Of a DNA stretch of 64,000 bases, positions 41,263 to 49,009 are shown one piece after another. The DNA lies in contig NZ_JAMOHZ010000004.1 in assembly GCF_024448715.1 (NCBI RefSeq), positions 372,001 to 436,000 on the forward strand, read 5' to 3'. Made by a program: the position numbers and the translations under genes. Every line of letters begins with the position of its first letter. Within the stretch, counting starts at the first letter, position 1. Source of the stretch: Stutzerimonas stutzeri. GTDB taxonomy: Bacteria > Pseudomonadota > Gammaproteobacteria > Pseudomonadales > Pseudomonadaceae. Below the pieces are notes generated by a model. It did not search any database and was not told the DNA's origin. It saw only the letters and a program-made list of their open reading frames with translations.

Positions 41263-41922
41263 TCAGCGCGCCTGCCGTTGCTGGAGCAGCAGGTTGTTGT
41301 AACCGCTTGCAGCTAGGGTCTTCTGCGCTTTGCCGAGCTGATCCCGGTCGGCATAGGGTCCGACCAGTACTCGATACCAGACTTCATCACGGACCGTGAC
41401 GTTTTCGACGCGCACGTCCTGGCCGAGCAGGATGATCTGCGCGCGGACCTTTTCGGCTTCCGGTTTCTGCCGGAACGAACCCGCTTGAAGGAAGAACTGC
41501 GTGACCGGCGCTTTCGCCACGGTAGGCGGGGGCGGCGGGACCTTTCCATTCAGAGCGGCTTCGGCGCGGGCCGCGTCAATCTTAGCGGCCTCTTCCGGCG
41601 TGACTGGCGCTGGTGCTTCCGGCTTGGGCTCCTCCGGTGGCAGGATCACTTCCGACTCCGGCAGCAGTGTGTAGAAGTCATATTTCGGCTTGACCGATTG
41701 GCCCGTCGCTGGCGGTGAGCGCTTCGGCTGCTCTTTGGGCTTGGGTGCATCCTGGGCACGCTTGATTTCGTCCCCGCCGGGTTGCAGATTCATCAGGAAC
41801 ACGATGAAACCGCCAATCACTAGGCCGCATAGCAACCATATCCAGCCGGGAACAGGCTTTTTCGCGGGTGCCTGGTAACGGCTCGCCCCGCGCTTCGGTG
41901 CGGGTTTCTTCTTGGCGACCAC
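41263..41922 (-). CDS. SPOR-domain cell-division protein (FtsN-like)
   Basis: This 219-residue protein has a basic cytoplasmic N-terminus (KKKPAPKRGASRYQAPAKK), one membrane helix (about 27-45, WIWLLCGLVIGGFIVFLMN), a Pro/Glu-rich periplasmic linker, and a C-terminal SPOR domain (about 142-217: QFFLQAGSFRQKPEAEKVRAQIILLG...YRVLVGPYADRDQLGKAQKTL). SPOR domains bind denuded septal peptidoglycan. The layout resembles FtsN, which follows argS or priA in many gammaproteobacteria. The start is a GTG directly after the argS stop, with GGAG nine bases before it inside argS. Confidence 0.88.
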   Translation of the reverse strand: MVAKKKPAPKRGASRYQAPAKKPVPGWIWLLCGLVIGGFIVFLMNLQPGGDEIKRAQDAPKPKEQPKRSPPATGQSVKPKYDFYTLLPESEVILPPEEPKPEAPAPVTPEEAAKIDAARAEAALNGKVPPPPPTVAKAPVTQFFLQAGSFRQKPEAEKVRAQIILLGQDVRVENVTVRDEVWYRVLVGPYADRDQLGKAQKTLAASGYNNLLLQQRQAR

Positions 41923-43662
41923 TTACATCCGCTCCAGGGTTTCCAGGCCCAGCAATTCCAGGCCCTGCTTGAGGGTCTTGCCGGTGAGGGCAGCCAGGCG
42001 CAGGCGACTTTGTTTCACGGTTTCGCTCTCTGCGGTGAGTATCGGGCAATGCTCGTAGAAACTGGAAAACAGCCCGGCGAGATCGTATAGGTAGCTGCAC
42101 AGCAGGTGTGGGACGCCCTTCTCGCCGACGCCGTTTAGCACTTCAGCGAATTGCGCCAGTTTGGCGCCCAGCGCCTGTTCTTGCTCCGCGTCGAGCTGGA
42201 TCGTGCCGGCAAGGCCCTCCATCCCTGTCCCTAGCTTGCGAAACACGCTGGCGACACGGGTGTAGGCGTAAAGCAGGTAGGGCGCGGTGTTGCCCTCGAA
42301 GCTGAGCATCTGTTCGAAGTTGAAGCTGTAATCGCTGGTGCGATGTTTGGACAGGTCTGCGTATTTCACCGCGCCGATGCCCACGGCACGAGCGATGCTC
42401 CGCAGTTCAGCTTCGTCTAGATCAGGATTCTTCTCTTTCACCAGGCTGTAAGCGCGCTGTTCTGACTCGTCGAGCAGGTCGACCAACTTCACCGTGCCGC
42501 CGTCGCGGGTTTTGAACGGGCGGCCATCGGCGCCATTCATGGTGCCAAAACCCATATGCTCGAGTTGCATCCCGCTGTGCACGAAGCCGGCGCGGCGTGC
42601 GACTTCAAAATCCATCTGGAAATGCAAAGCTTGTCTCTGATCGACGAAATACAGGGCACGATCAGCGTGCAGCTGCTGGCTACGGTAACGCATGGAAGCG
42701 AGGTCGGTGGTGGCATACAAATATCCGCCGCCCGCCTTTTGCACGATCACGGGAAGGGGATTGCCTTCGGCGTTCTTGAATTCATCGAGAAACACGCACT
42801 GGGCGCCGTTGCTTTCGCTCAACAGGCCCTTGGTCTTGAGTGACTCGACGATCTCACCGAGCTCGGCGTTGTAGGCGCTTTCGCCCTTGACGTCCGCTGG
42901 CGTGAGCTTGACGTTGAGCCGGTCGTAGACCTTCTGGCAATGTGAAAGGGAAATCTCGTTGAAGCGCGTCCACAGGCGCAGGCAGTCGGTATCGCCGGCT
43001 TGCAGCTTCACCACCAATTCACGGGCGCGCTCAGCGAACGCGGCGGAGTCGTCGAAACGCTGCTTCGCCGCGCGATAGAACTGTTCGAGATCGGACAGCT
43101 CGCTTTCGGCCGCGGCAGGATTTTCTTCCAGATAAGCCAGCAGCATGCCGAACTGGGTGCCCCAATCGCCGACATGGTTCTGACGGATCACCTCGTCTCC
43201 GAGAAACTCTAGAACCCGCGCAACCGCATCGCCGATGATGGTCGAGCGCAGATGGCCAACGTGCATCTCCTTGGCTAGGTTGGGTGAGGACAGATCGACG
43301 ACGACTCGTTGCACCGGACCCGTCTTGCTCACACATAAGTGCGGATCGACAAGTGCGGCGTCAAGGCGCTCGGCCAGTGCTGCGCTGTTCTGGAAGAAGT
43401 TGAGAAATCCGGGGCCGGCGATTTCGACCTGGCTGATACTGGCGTCCGCCGGCAATGCCTCGATCAGCTTTTGCGCCAGGTCGCGTGGCTTCATTCCAGC
43501 CGGTTTCGCCAGCATCATGGCGATGTTGCTGGCGAAGTCCCCGTGGCTCTTGTCGCGGGTGTTCTCCACCTGAATCGTCGGCGTCAGCCCTTCGGGCAGC
43601 ACGCCTTCAGCGGTGAGGCGGGTGAGGGCTTGCTGGATCAGATGGCGAATGCTGTCTTTCAT
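41923..43662 (-). CDS. argS: Arginyl-tRNA synthetase
   Basis: ArgS charges tRNA-Arg. The 579-residue class I enzyme starts with the Add-1 domain ([16 protein letters not shown]), then [30 protein letters not shown] with the HIGH-like HVGH. The C-terminal anticodon-binding DALR domain follows (residues about 455-579). ArgRS commonly lacks a canonical KMSKS. The ATG at 43662 is chosen because it matches the family N-terminus; the frame stays open to 43764 but through repeat-derived sequence. The SPOR gene follows with no gap. Confidence 0.96.
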   Translation of the reverse strand: MKDSIRHLIQQALTRLTAEGVLPEGLTPTIQVENTRDKSHGDFASNIAMMLAKPAGMKPRDLAQKLIEALPADASISQVEIAGPGFLNFFQNSAALAERLDAALVDPHLCVSKTGPVQRVVVDLSSPNLAKEMHVGHLRSTIIGDAVARVLEFLGDEVIRQNHVGDWGTQFGMLLAYLEENPAAAESELSDLEQFYRAAKQRFDDSAAFAERARELVVKLQAGDTDCLRLWTRFNEISLSHCQKVYDRLNVKLTPADVKGESAYNAELGEIVESLKTKGLLSESNGAQCVFLDEFKNAEGNPLPVIVQKAGGGYLYATTDLASMRYRSQQLHADRALYFVDQRQALHFQMDFEVARRAGFVHSGMQLEHMGFGTMNGADGRPFKTRDGGTVKLVDLLDESEQRAYSLVKEKNPDLDEAELRSIARAVGIGAVKYADLSKHRTSDYSFNFEQMLSFEGNTAPYLLYAYTRVASVFRKLGTGMEGLAGTIQLDAEQEQALGAKLAQFAEVLNGVGEKGVPHLLCSYLYDLAGLFSSFYEHCPILTAESETVKQSRLRLAALTGKTLKQGLELLGLETLERM

Positions 43663-43691
43663 CGTTTGCTCGGTAGGCCCGAAGGCTTTGG

Positions 43692-43812
43692 TCGAAAACT
43701 GCGCATTATAAGAGCAGCGGCAAGCTACAAGCCATTGGAAGCAGGTGCAAGCGACACGCTTCAAGCTGCAGTTTGAGGCAAGCAGCGCTCTTGCTCCTGC
43801 TTGATGCTCAAT
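43692..43812. repeat. Degenerate AAGC/TTGAGGC repeat cluster between argS and priA
   Basis: On the minus strand, variants such as AAGCATTGAGCATCAAGC, TGCAGCTTGAAGC and GGCTTGTAGCTTGCC follow one another. One copy of TTGAGGC at 43773-43779 matches the heptamer of the hemC array. The stretch looks like a decayed tandem repeat and contains no gene. Confidence 0.65.
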
Positions 43813-43814
43813 GC

Positions 43815-46037
43815 TTAAAAAAGGTCGATTGGATCGACATCCAGTGACCAGCGTACCGTGCGGCTGCCGGGGAGCGTTTCCACCAAAGGCAACCAGGCAC
43901 TCATAAGTCTATGCAGAGGTGCGCGGGCATTGGCCTGTAACAGCAGCTGCGCACGAAACCGCCCGGCCCGTCGCTCCATTGGCGCCGGAACCGGACCCAG
44001 CAACTCCACGCCGGAAAGACTCAGCTGTGCTGTCAGCTGTTCCGCCTGGCTGCAGGCTTGATCGAGGAAATCCTCGGCCTGACCGGGTTTCGGTGCTTCC
44101 GCGCGTAGCAGCGCCAAATGACTGAACGGCGGCAGGCCGGCCGCGCGGCGTTCGCTCAGTGCCTGGTCGGCAAAAGCGAAATAGCCCTGTTCGGTCAATT
44201 GGACCAGTAGCGGGTGATCGGCGAGATGGGTCTGGATGATGACTTTGCCCGGTTCCTCGGCGCGCCCCGCACGGCCGGCCACCTGGACGATCAACTGGGC
44301 CATTCGCTCGCTGGCGCGGAAGTCGGCGGAAAACAACCCGCCGTCGGCGTCGAGAATCGCAACCAGATTAACGCGGGGGAAGTGGTGCCCCTTGGCGAGC
44401 ATTTGCGTACCTACCAGTAGGCAAGGTTCGCCGCGGTTGATGGTGGTTAGTAGGTGCTCCATCGAACCTTTTCGTGATGTGGTGTCGCGGTCGATACGCA
44501 GCACCGGGTAGTCGGGAAACAGGACGCTGAGTCTGTCTTCCGCGCGTTCGGTACCGGCGCCCACGGGGCGTAGGTCGACCTTGCTGCAGTCCGGGCAGTT
44601 CAGCGGCGGCCGCTCCGCATGGCCGCAATGGTGGCAGCGCAGCTCATTATGACGCTGATGCAGTGTCATCCGAGCGTCACAGCGCGGGCATTGGCTCAGC
44701 CAGCCGCAGTCGTGACACAGAAGCGAGGGAGCGAAGCCGCGGCGGTTGAGAAACACCAGCACCTGTTGCCTGGCCGCCAGTGTCTGTGCCATGGCTTGCT
44801 GCAACGGGCCGGAGATGCCGGAGTCCAGCGGCCGGCTTTTTACATCCAGGCGGAGGAAGCGCGGAGCTTGTGCGCCGCCAGCGCGCTGGGTCAGCTTGAG
44901 CAGTGCATAACGACCAATGTGAGCATTGTGCAGACTTTCCAGTGACGGGGTGGCCGAGCCCAGCAGGATCGGCAGGTTTTCCTGGCGTGCCCGGACCACC
45001 GCCAGATCGCGGGCGTGATAGCGCAGGCCTTCCTGTTGTTTATAGGAGGCGTCGTGTTCCTCGTCGAGGATGATCAGGCCGGGATTCTTCATCGGCGTGA
45101 ACAGTGCCGAGCGGGTGCCGATGATGATGTCGGCTTCGCCATCGCGCGCCGCCAGCCAAGCGTCCAGTCGTTCTCGGTCATTGACGTTGGAGTGCAGCAA
45201 GGCGATGCGGGCATTGAAGCGCTGCTCGAAGCGGGCCAGGGTCTGCGGGCCGAGGTTGATTTCAGGAATCAGCACCAGTGCCTGTTTGCCGGCTTCGAGC
45301 ACTCGATGGATGAGCTGCAGATAGACTTCAGTCTTGCCACTGCCGGTGACGCCTGCCAGCAGCGCCACCTGAAAGCCATCGAAGCCGGCACGGATGGCCT
45401 CGAACGCGGCGCGCTGTTCCTGGTTAAGCGGCAGCTCAGGCTGCAGCAACCAGCTGCCTTGGTGTCGTGGGGACTGGTGGTTGCGCCGCGTCTCGACCCG
45501 CAGCAAGCCTTTCTGCAGCAGCAGGTCGAGGCTGTCTTTGCTCAGCTGGAGTTGGTTCAGCAGGGAATGGGCGACACCATGCGGGTGCTGGGCGATGGCT
45601 TTCAGCGCCTCGCGCTGGCGTGGCGCTCGGCTCAGTCGCGGATCTTCTGGCCGTGCGCCGGTCGCGGCATGCCAGAAGCGCTCCTGCCGCGCTTCGGCAG
45701 GCTCACCCTGACGCAGTAGTATCGGTAGCGCCCAATTGAGGGTATCGCCGAGGCTGTGTTGGTAGTACTGCGCTGTCCATAGGCACAGCTTGAACAGTGC
45801 AGATGGCAGCGGCGGTTGGGCGTCGAGGAGTTCCAGCGCGGGTTTGAGTTTCCCTTCGGGCACTTCGCTGTGTGTCACCAGCTCCACCAGAACGCCGATC
45901 ACCTCGCGTCGCCCAAAGGGTACACGTAGCCGCATGCCGGACCGTAATACGGCGTAGGGCACGCCCTCTGGTGGCAGGTAATCGAAAAGTCTGCGCAGGG
46001 GAGAAGGCAGCGCGAGGCGAAGTATGGGCTGAGGCAC
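43815..46037 (-). CDS. priA: Primosomal protein N' (replication restart helicase PriA)
   Basis: PriA recognises abandoned replication forks and reloads DnaB. The 740-residue protein has the N-terminal 3'-DNA-binding domain ([20 protein letters not shown]...[14 protein letters not shown]), Walker [15 protein letters not shown], the DEEH box [12 protein letters not shown], and a zinc module with paired cysteines ([17 protein letters not shown], then [19 protein letters not shown]). The helicase C-terminal motifs [13 protein letters not shown] and [11 protein letters not shown] follow. The start is GTG at 46037. It is divergent from rpmE, the usual arrangement. Confidence 0.96.
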   Translation of the reverse strand: MPQPILRLALPSPLRRLFDYLPPEGVPYAVLRSGMRLRVPFGRREVIGVLVELVTHSEVPEGKLKPALELLDAQPPLPSALFKLCLWTAQYYQHSLGDTLNWALPILLRQGEPAEARQERFWHAATGARPEDPRLSRAPRQREALKAIAQHPHGVAHSLLNQLQLSKDSLDLLLQKGLLRVETRRNHQSPRHQGSWLLQPELPLNQEQRAAFEAIRAGFDGFQVALLAGVTGSGKTEVYLQLIHRVLEAGKQALVLIPEINLGPQTLARFEQRFNARIALLHSNVNDRERLDAWLAARDGEADIIIGTRSALFTPMKNPGLIILDEEHDASYKQQEGLRYHARDLAVVRARQENLPILLGSATPSLESLHNAHIGRYALLKLTQRAGGAQAPRFLRLDVKSRPLDSGISGPLQQAMAQTLAARQQVLVFLNRRGFAPSLLCHDCGWLSQCPRCDARMTLHQRHNELRCHHCGHAERPPLNCPDCSKVDLRPVGAGTERAEDRLSVLFPDYPVLRIDRDTTSRKGSMEHLLTTINRGEPCLLVGTQMLAKGHHFPRVNLVAILDADGGLFSADFRASERMAQLIVQVAGRAGRAEEPGKVIIQTHLADHPLLVQLTEQGYFAFADQALSERRAAGLPPFSHLALLRAEAPKPGQAEDFLDQACSQAEQLTAQLSLSGVELLGPVPAPMERRAGRFRAQLLLQANARAPLHRLMSAWLPLVETLPGSRTVRWSLDVDPIDLF

Positions 46038-46258
46038 ACGGAGGTCCTTGACGACGGATGTAGATGGTAAACGATCCGGCAGCCCGCCGACCCGCTAACA
46101 ATCGTCGAGCTGCATGCAAAGCGGCAGGTATCCCCGCCTTGCCCAGCCGCGCGACCGCCTGCGCTTGCATCGACACCCTGCTCTGGTATCATCCGCGTCC
46201 TTCCGTGCGGTACTCGACATAGGGTCGGGTGGCGGCACAAGTCTTAGAGGATTCTTCC

Positions 46259-46471
46259 ATGAAAGCCGATATCCATCCTAACTACGTAGAAATCGAAGCC
46301 ACTTGCAGCTGCGGCAACGTCATCAAGACTCGTTCCACGCTGGCCAAGAACATGAGCATCGACGTTTGCTCCGAGTGCCATCCTTTCTACACCGGCAAGC
46401 AGAAAGTGCTGGATACCGGCGGCCGTATCGACCGCTTCAAGCAGCGTTTCGGTGTGTTCGGCGCCAAGTAA
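46259..46471 (+). CDS. rpmE: 50S ribosomal protein L31
   Basis: L31 forms part of the bridge between ribosomal subunits. The 70-residue protein is the zinc-binding C+ form: CSCG in [11 protein letters not shown] and CSEC in [15 protein letters not shown] carry the four-cysteine site. The ATG at 46259 is preceded by AGAGGA; an upstream open frame from 46229 is not used. C+ paralogues are often paired with a zinc-free copy under Zur elsewhere; none is in this window. The gene's intrinsic terminator overlaps the next reading frame. Confidence 0.97.
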   Translation: MKADIHPNYVEIEATCSCGNVIKTRSTLAKNMSIDVCSECHPFYTGKQKVLDTGGRIDRFKQRFGVFGAK

Positions 46472-46493
46472 GCAGCGCCGCGACGGGAGTCCC

Positions 46494-47291
46494 ATGAGGC
46501 TTTCCGTGCACCTAAAAAAGGCGTCCCTAGTGGGCGCCTTTTTCGTTTCCGCCATTTTCAGCCTGCAGGCGCAGGCGCTTTGTTCTGTCAGCGGTCCGCT
46601 GTCTCGAGTGGTTGTGGCAAAGGTCATCGACGGCGACACGCTTCGTCTGGAAGACGGACGCAATGTCCGGCTCATTGGTCTGAACGCACCTGAAGTAGGA
46701 CGCAAAGGTCGCAACGCCGAACCCTTTGCAGAGGCGGCCAAGCGGCGTCTGCAGGCACTGATCAGCGCCAGTGATGGGCATGTAAATCTGCGTCTTGGCC
46801 AGGACGCCAAAGACCATTACGGTCGGGTTCTAGCCCATGTATTCAATGAGCGCGGCGAGAATCTCGAAGCTGCCCTGCTCGCTGAAGGGTTGGGCTATTT
46901 CGTCGCCATTGCGCCAAATACATTGTTGGCGAGCTGCCATCGAGGCGCCGAGCGCAAGGCTCGTGCCGCTGGAAAGGGGGTATGGCGTCAGTCGCCGATA
47001 ATTGCAGCCGAACGCTTGCGCCGAGGTGGCTTTGCGGTGGTGAAGGCGCGTGTCGATCGGCTGGAGAAGAATCGGGGCGGTATCTGGCTGGAGCTGAAAG
47101 GCTCGATGGTATTGAAGATTCCCTATCGGGCCGCTGCGGCGTTCACTGAGTACTCGCTATCGGATTTGCCAGGCAGGGAGATTGAGGCGAGAGGGTGGGT
47201 GATTGATCGTAAGGGGCGTGCGGATTTGTCGCGGCAGGCCCGCTGGATGCTTCAGGTCGACCATCCTTCGATGCTTGCTCCGCTACCCTGA
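46494..47291 (+). CDS. Secreted thermonuclease-like (SNase) protein
   Basis: This 265-residue protein has a signal peptide (MRLSVHLKKASLVGAFFVSA...LQAQA) with likely cleavage after AQA. A staphylococcal-nuclease fold follows (residues about 35-165). Family positions are VIDGDTLRLEDGRNVRLIGLNAPEV and DHYGRVLAHV: the two catalytic arginines and the glutamate appear present, but the calcium-site Asp40 of the staphylococcal enzyme is replaced by Asn. An additional C-terminal domain of about 80 residues (VVKARVDRLEKNRGGIWLELKG...) is of OB-like character. GGGAG precedes the ATG. The rpmE terminator lies within codons 7-17, so full transcription requires read-through. Confidence 0.85.
   Translation: MRLSVHLKKASLVGAFFVSAIFSLQAQALCSVSGPLSRVVVAKVIDGDTLRLEDGRNVRLIGLNAPEVGRKGRNAEPFAEAAKRRLQALISASDGHVNLRLGQDAKDHYGRVLAHVFNERGENLEAALLAEGLGYFVAIAPNTLLASCHRGAERKARAAGKGVWRQSPIIAAERLRRGGFAVVKARVDRLEKNRGGIWLELKGSMVLKIPYRAAAAFTEYSLSDLPGREIEARGWVIDRKGRADLSRQARWMLQVDHPSMLAPLP
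46514..46545 (+). terminator. Rho-independent terminator inside the nuclease gene
   Basis: The stem AAAAAGGCG(TCC) / (GGG)CGCCTTTTT with a CTAGT loop ends in five T residues. It lies 43 bases after the rpmE stop and 20 bases into the downstream nuclease frame. It has all parts of an intrinsic terminator. Confidence 0.88.
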
Positions 47292-47458
47292 CGTGAGTCC
47301 CGGGTTACGCGGGAATGCGGAGTAGTTGGCTCGCCCGTCAGCTGAAAGTCGTAGGCCGAGCTCTTGACAGGCAGCTTTCCCATTGGCTTGTGACGGCGAT
47401 CGATCTTGGCGTATCCTCGACCGCCTGTCTGTCCCAGAAAAAATAAGCGGAATGCCTC

Positions 47459-48727
47459 ATGACTGACCTGAAAACTGCCGCTCTCGACTATCATTCGCAG
47501 CCCCGTCCGGGAAAGCTGAGTGTCGAGCTGACCAAGCCCACCTCCACCGCTCGCGATCTGTCGCTGGCCTATAGTCCTGGCGTAGCGGAGCCGGTACGAG
47601 AAATCGCTCGCGATCCGCAACTGGCTTACCGATACACCGGTAAAGGCAACCTGGTAGCGGTAATTTCCGATGGCACGGCAATTCTTGGCCTGGGAAATCT
47701 GGGGCCTCTAGCCTCCAAGCCCGTGATGGAAGGCAAAGGTGTTCTGTTCAAGCGTTTCGCCGGCGTCGATGTGTTCGACATCGAGGTCGATGCGGAAAGC
47801 CCGCAGGCGTTCATCGATACGGTCAAGCGTATTTCTATCACCTTCGGTGGAATTAACCTGGAAGACATCAAGGCACCCGAGTGCTTCGAGATCGAACGGG
47901 CTTTGATCGAGCAGTGCGACATTCCGGTGTTCCACGATGACCAGCACGGAACCGCCATCGTGACCGCGGCAGGCATGCTCAATGCGTTGGAAATCGCAGG
48001 CAAGACGCTTGAGGAAGCCAAGATCGTCTGCCTGGGTGCTGGTGCTGCGGCAACCTCCTGCATGAAGCTACTGGTCAGTATGGGCGCGAAGATCGAGAAC
48101 ATCTTCATGATCGACCGCAAGGGCGTAGTCCACGCCGGTCGGGACGATTTGAACCAATACAAGGCTGTGTTTGCCCATGAAACCGGCAAGCGCACCCTAG
48201 ATGACGCGCTCGATGGCGCCGACGTCTTTGTCGGTCTGTCTGGCGCCAATCTGCTGAGTGCCGAAGGCCTCAAGCGTATGGCGGCGAACCCGGTGGTGTT
48301 CGCTTGCTCGAACCCCGATCCCGAGATCAGCCCGGAACTGGCGCACGCAACCCGCTCCGACGTAATCATGGCCACTGGCCGTTCGGATTATCCGAACCAG
48401 GTCAACAACGTGCTGGGGTTCCCGTTCATTTTCCGTGGGGCGTTGGATGTTCGGGCTTCACGCATCAATGAAGAGATGAAGATCGCTGCTGCAGTTGCCC
48501 TCCGCGATCTAGCCAAACTGCCGGTTCCGGCGGAAGTCGCGGCGGCTTATGGTGTTGATCAGCTGCAGTTCGGTCGCGAATACATTATTCCGAAGCCGAT
48601 GGATCCCCGCTTGATCACCCTGGTTTCGGATGCCGTGGCCAAGGCCGCGATCGAAAGCGGCGTGGCGACGCTGCCGTATCCGTCGAACTATCCGCTGAAA
48701 TCGGTTGACGACGTATTCAACGGCTAG
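47459..48727 (+). CDS. maeB: Malic enzyme (MaeB-type, without phosphotransacetylase domain)
   Basis: Malic enzyme decarboxylates malate to pyruvate with reduction of NAD(P)+. The 422-residue protein contains the catalytic N-terminal domain (AYSPGVAEPVREIARDPQLAYRYTGKGNLVAVISDGTAILGLGNLG) and the NAD(P) domain with VCLGAGAAATSCMKLL. The metal-binding segment is IPVFHDDQHGTA. E. coli MaeB is about 760 residues because of a C-terminal phosphotransacetylase-like domain, absent here; such short forms are common in pseudomonads. A strong two-way terminator follows. Confidence 0.94.
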   Translation: MTDLKTAALDYHSQPRPGKLSVELTKPTSTARDLSLAYSPGVAEPVREIARDPQLAYRYTGKGNLVAVISDGTAILGLGNLGPLASKPVMEGKGVLFKRFAGVDVFDIEVDAESPQAFIDTVKRISITFGGINLEDIKAPECFEIERALIEQCDIPVFHDDQHGTAIVTAAGMLNALEIAGKTLEEAKIVCLGAGAAATSCMKLLVSMGAKIENIFMIDRKGVVHAGRDDLNQYKAVFAHETGKRTLDDALDGADVFVGLSGANLLSAEGLKRMAANPVVFACSNPDPEISPELAHATRSDVIMATGRSDYPNQVNNVLGFPFIFRGALDVRASRINEEMKIAAAVALRDLAKLPVPAEVAAAYGVDQLQFGREYIIPKPMDPRLITLVSDAVAKAAIESGVATLPYPSNYPLKSVDDVFNG

Positions 48728-48775
48728 CTGGACACCGCTCGTTCTTGAATAAGGCTCTGCTTCGGCAGGGCTGGT

Positions 48776-48827
48776 AGCAGACAAAACAAAACCCCGGCCC
48801 TTCGGTCGGGGTTTTGTTTTGTCTGCT
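48776..48827. terminator. Long bidirectional terminator between maeB and ponA
   Basis: A perfect 21-bp inverted repeat (48776-48796 and 48807-48827, cores AAAACCCCG / CGGGGTTTT) extends inward by three further pairs around a CTTC loop. Both arms carry A/T tracts on the proper sides, so it can stop transcripts from either direction. Confidence 0.92.
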
Positions 48828-48948
48828 ATCGCTTTTCCAGGAGCCGGCTGATTACCTTCATTGCAAGGACGACGTTTCGCGTTCGGCATTAAAGCCATGG
48901 GGCTTGCCGGGTATGAAAAATAACTTCGGGGCCTTCGCCCTCAAGCTG

Positions 48949-48970
48949 GCTGGCGGATCCATCCGCCAGC
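48949..48970. repeat. Short palindrome before ponA 3' end
   Basis: GCTGGCGGAT CC ATCCGCCAGC is a perfect 10-bp inverted repeat around CC, in the 180 bases between the bidirectional terminator and the ponA stop. It may stabilise the ponA message end; the rest of this gap shows no gene. Confidence 0.6.
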
Positions 48971-49009
48971 GGCGCTTTCAGCCGTGTTTGAACAATATGT
49001 CTCGGACCT

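Noticed and set aside
43662-43764. N-terminal extension of argS
   Set aside because: The added residues are encoded by the degenerate repeat cluster and the family N-terminus starts at 43662.
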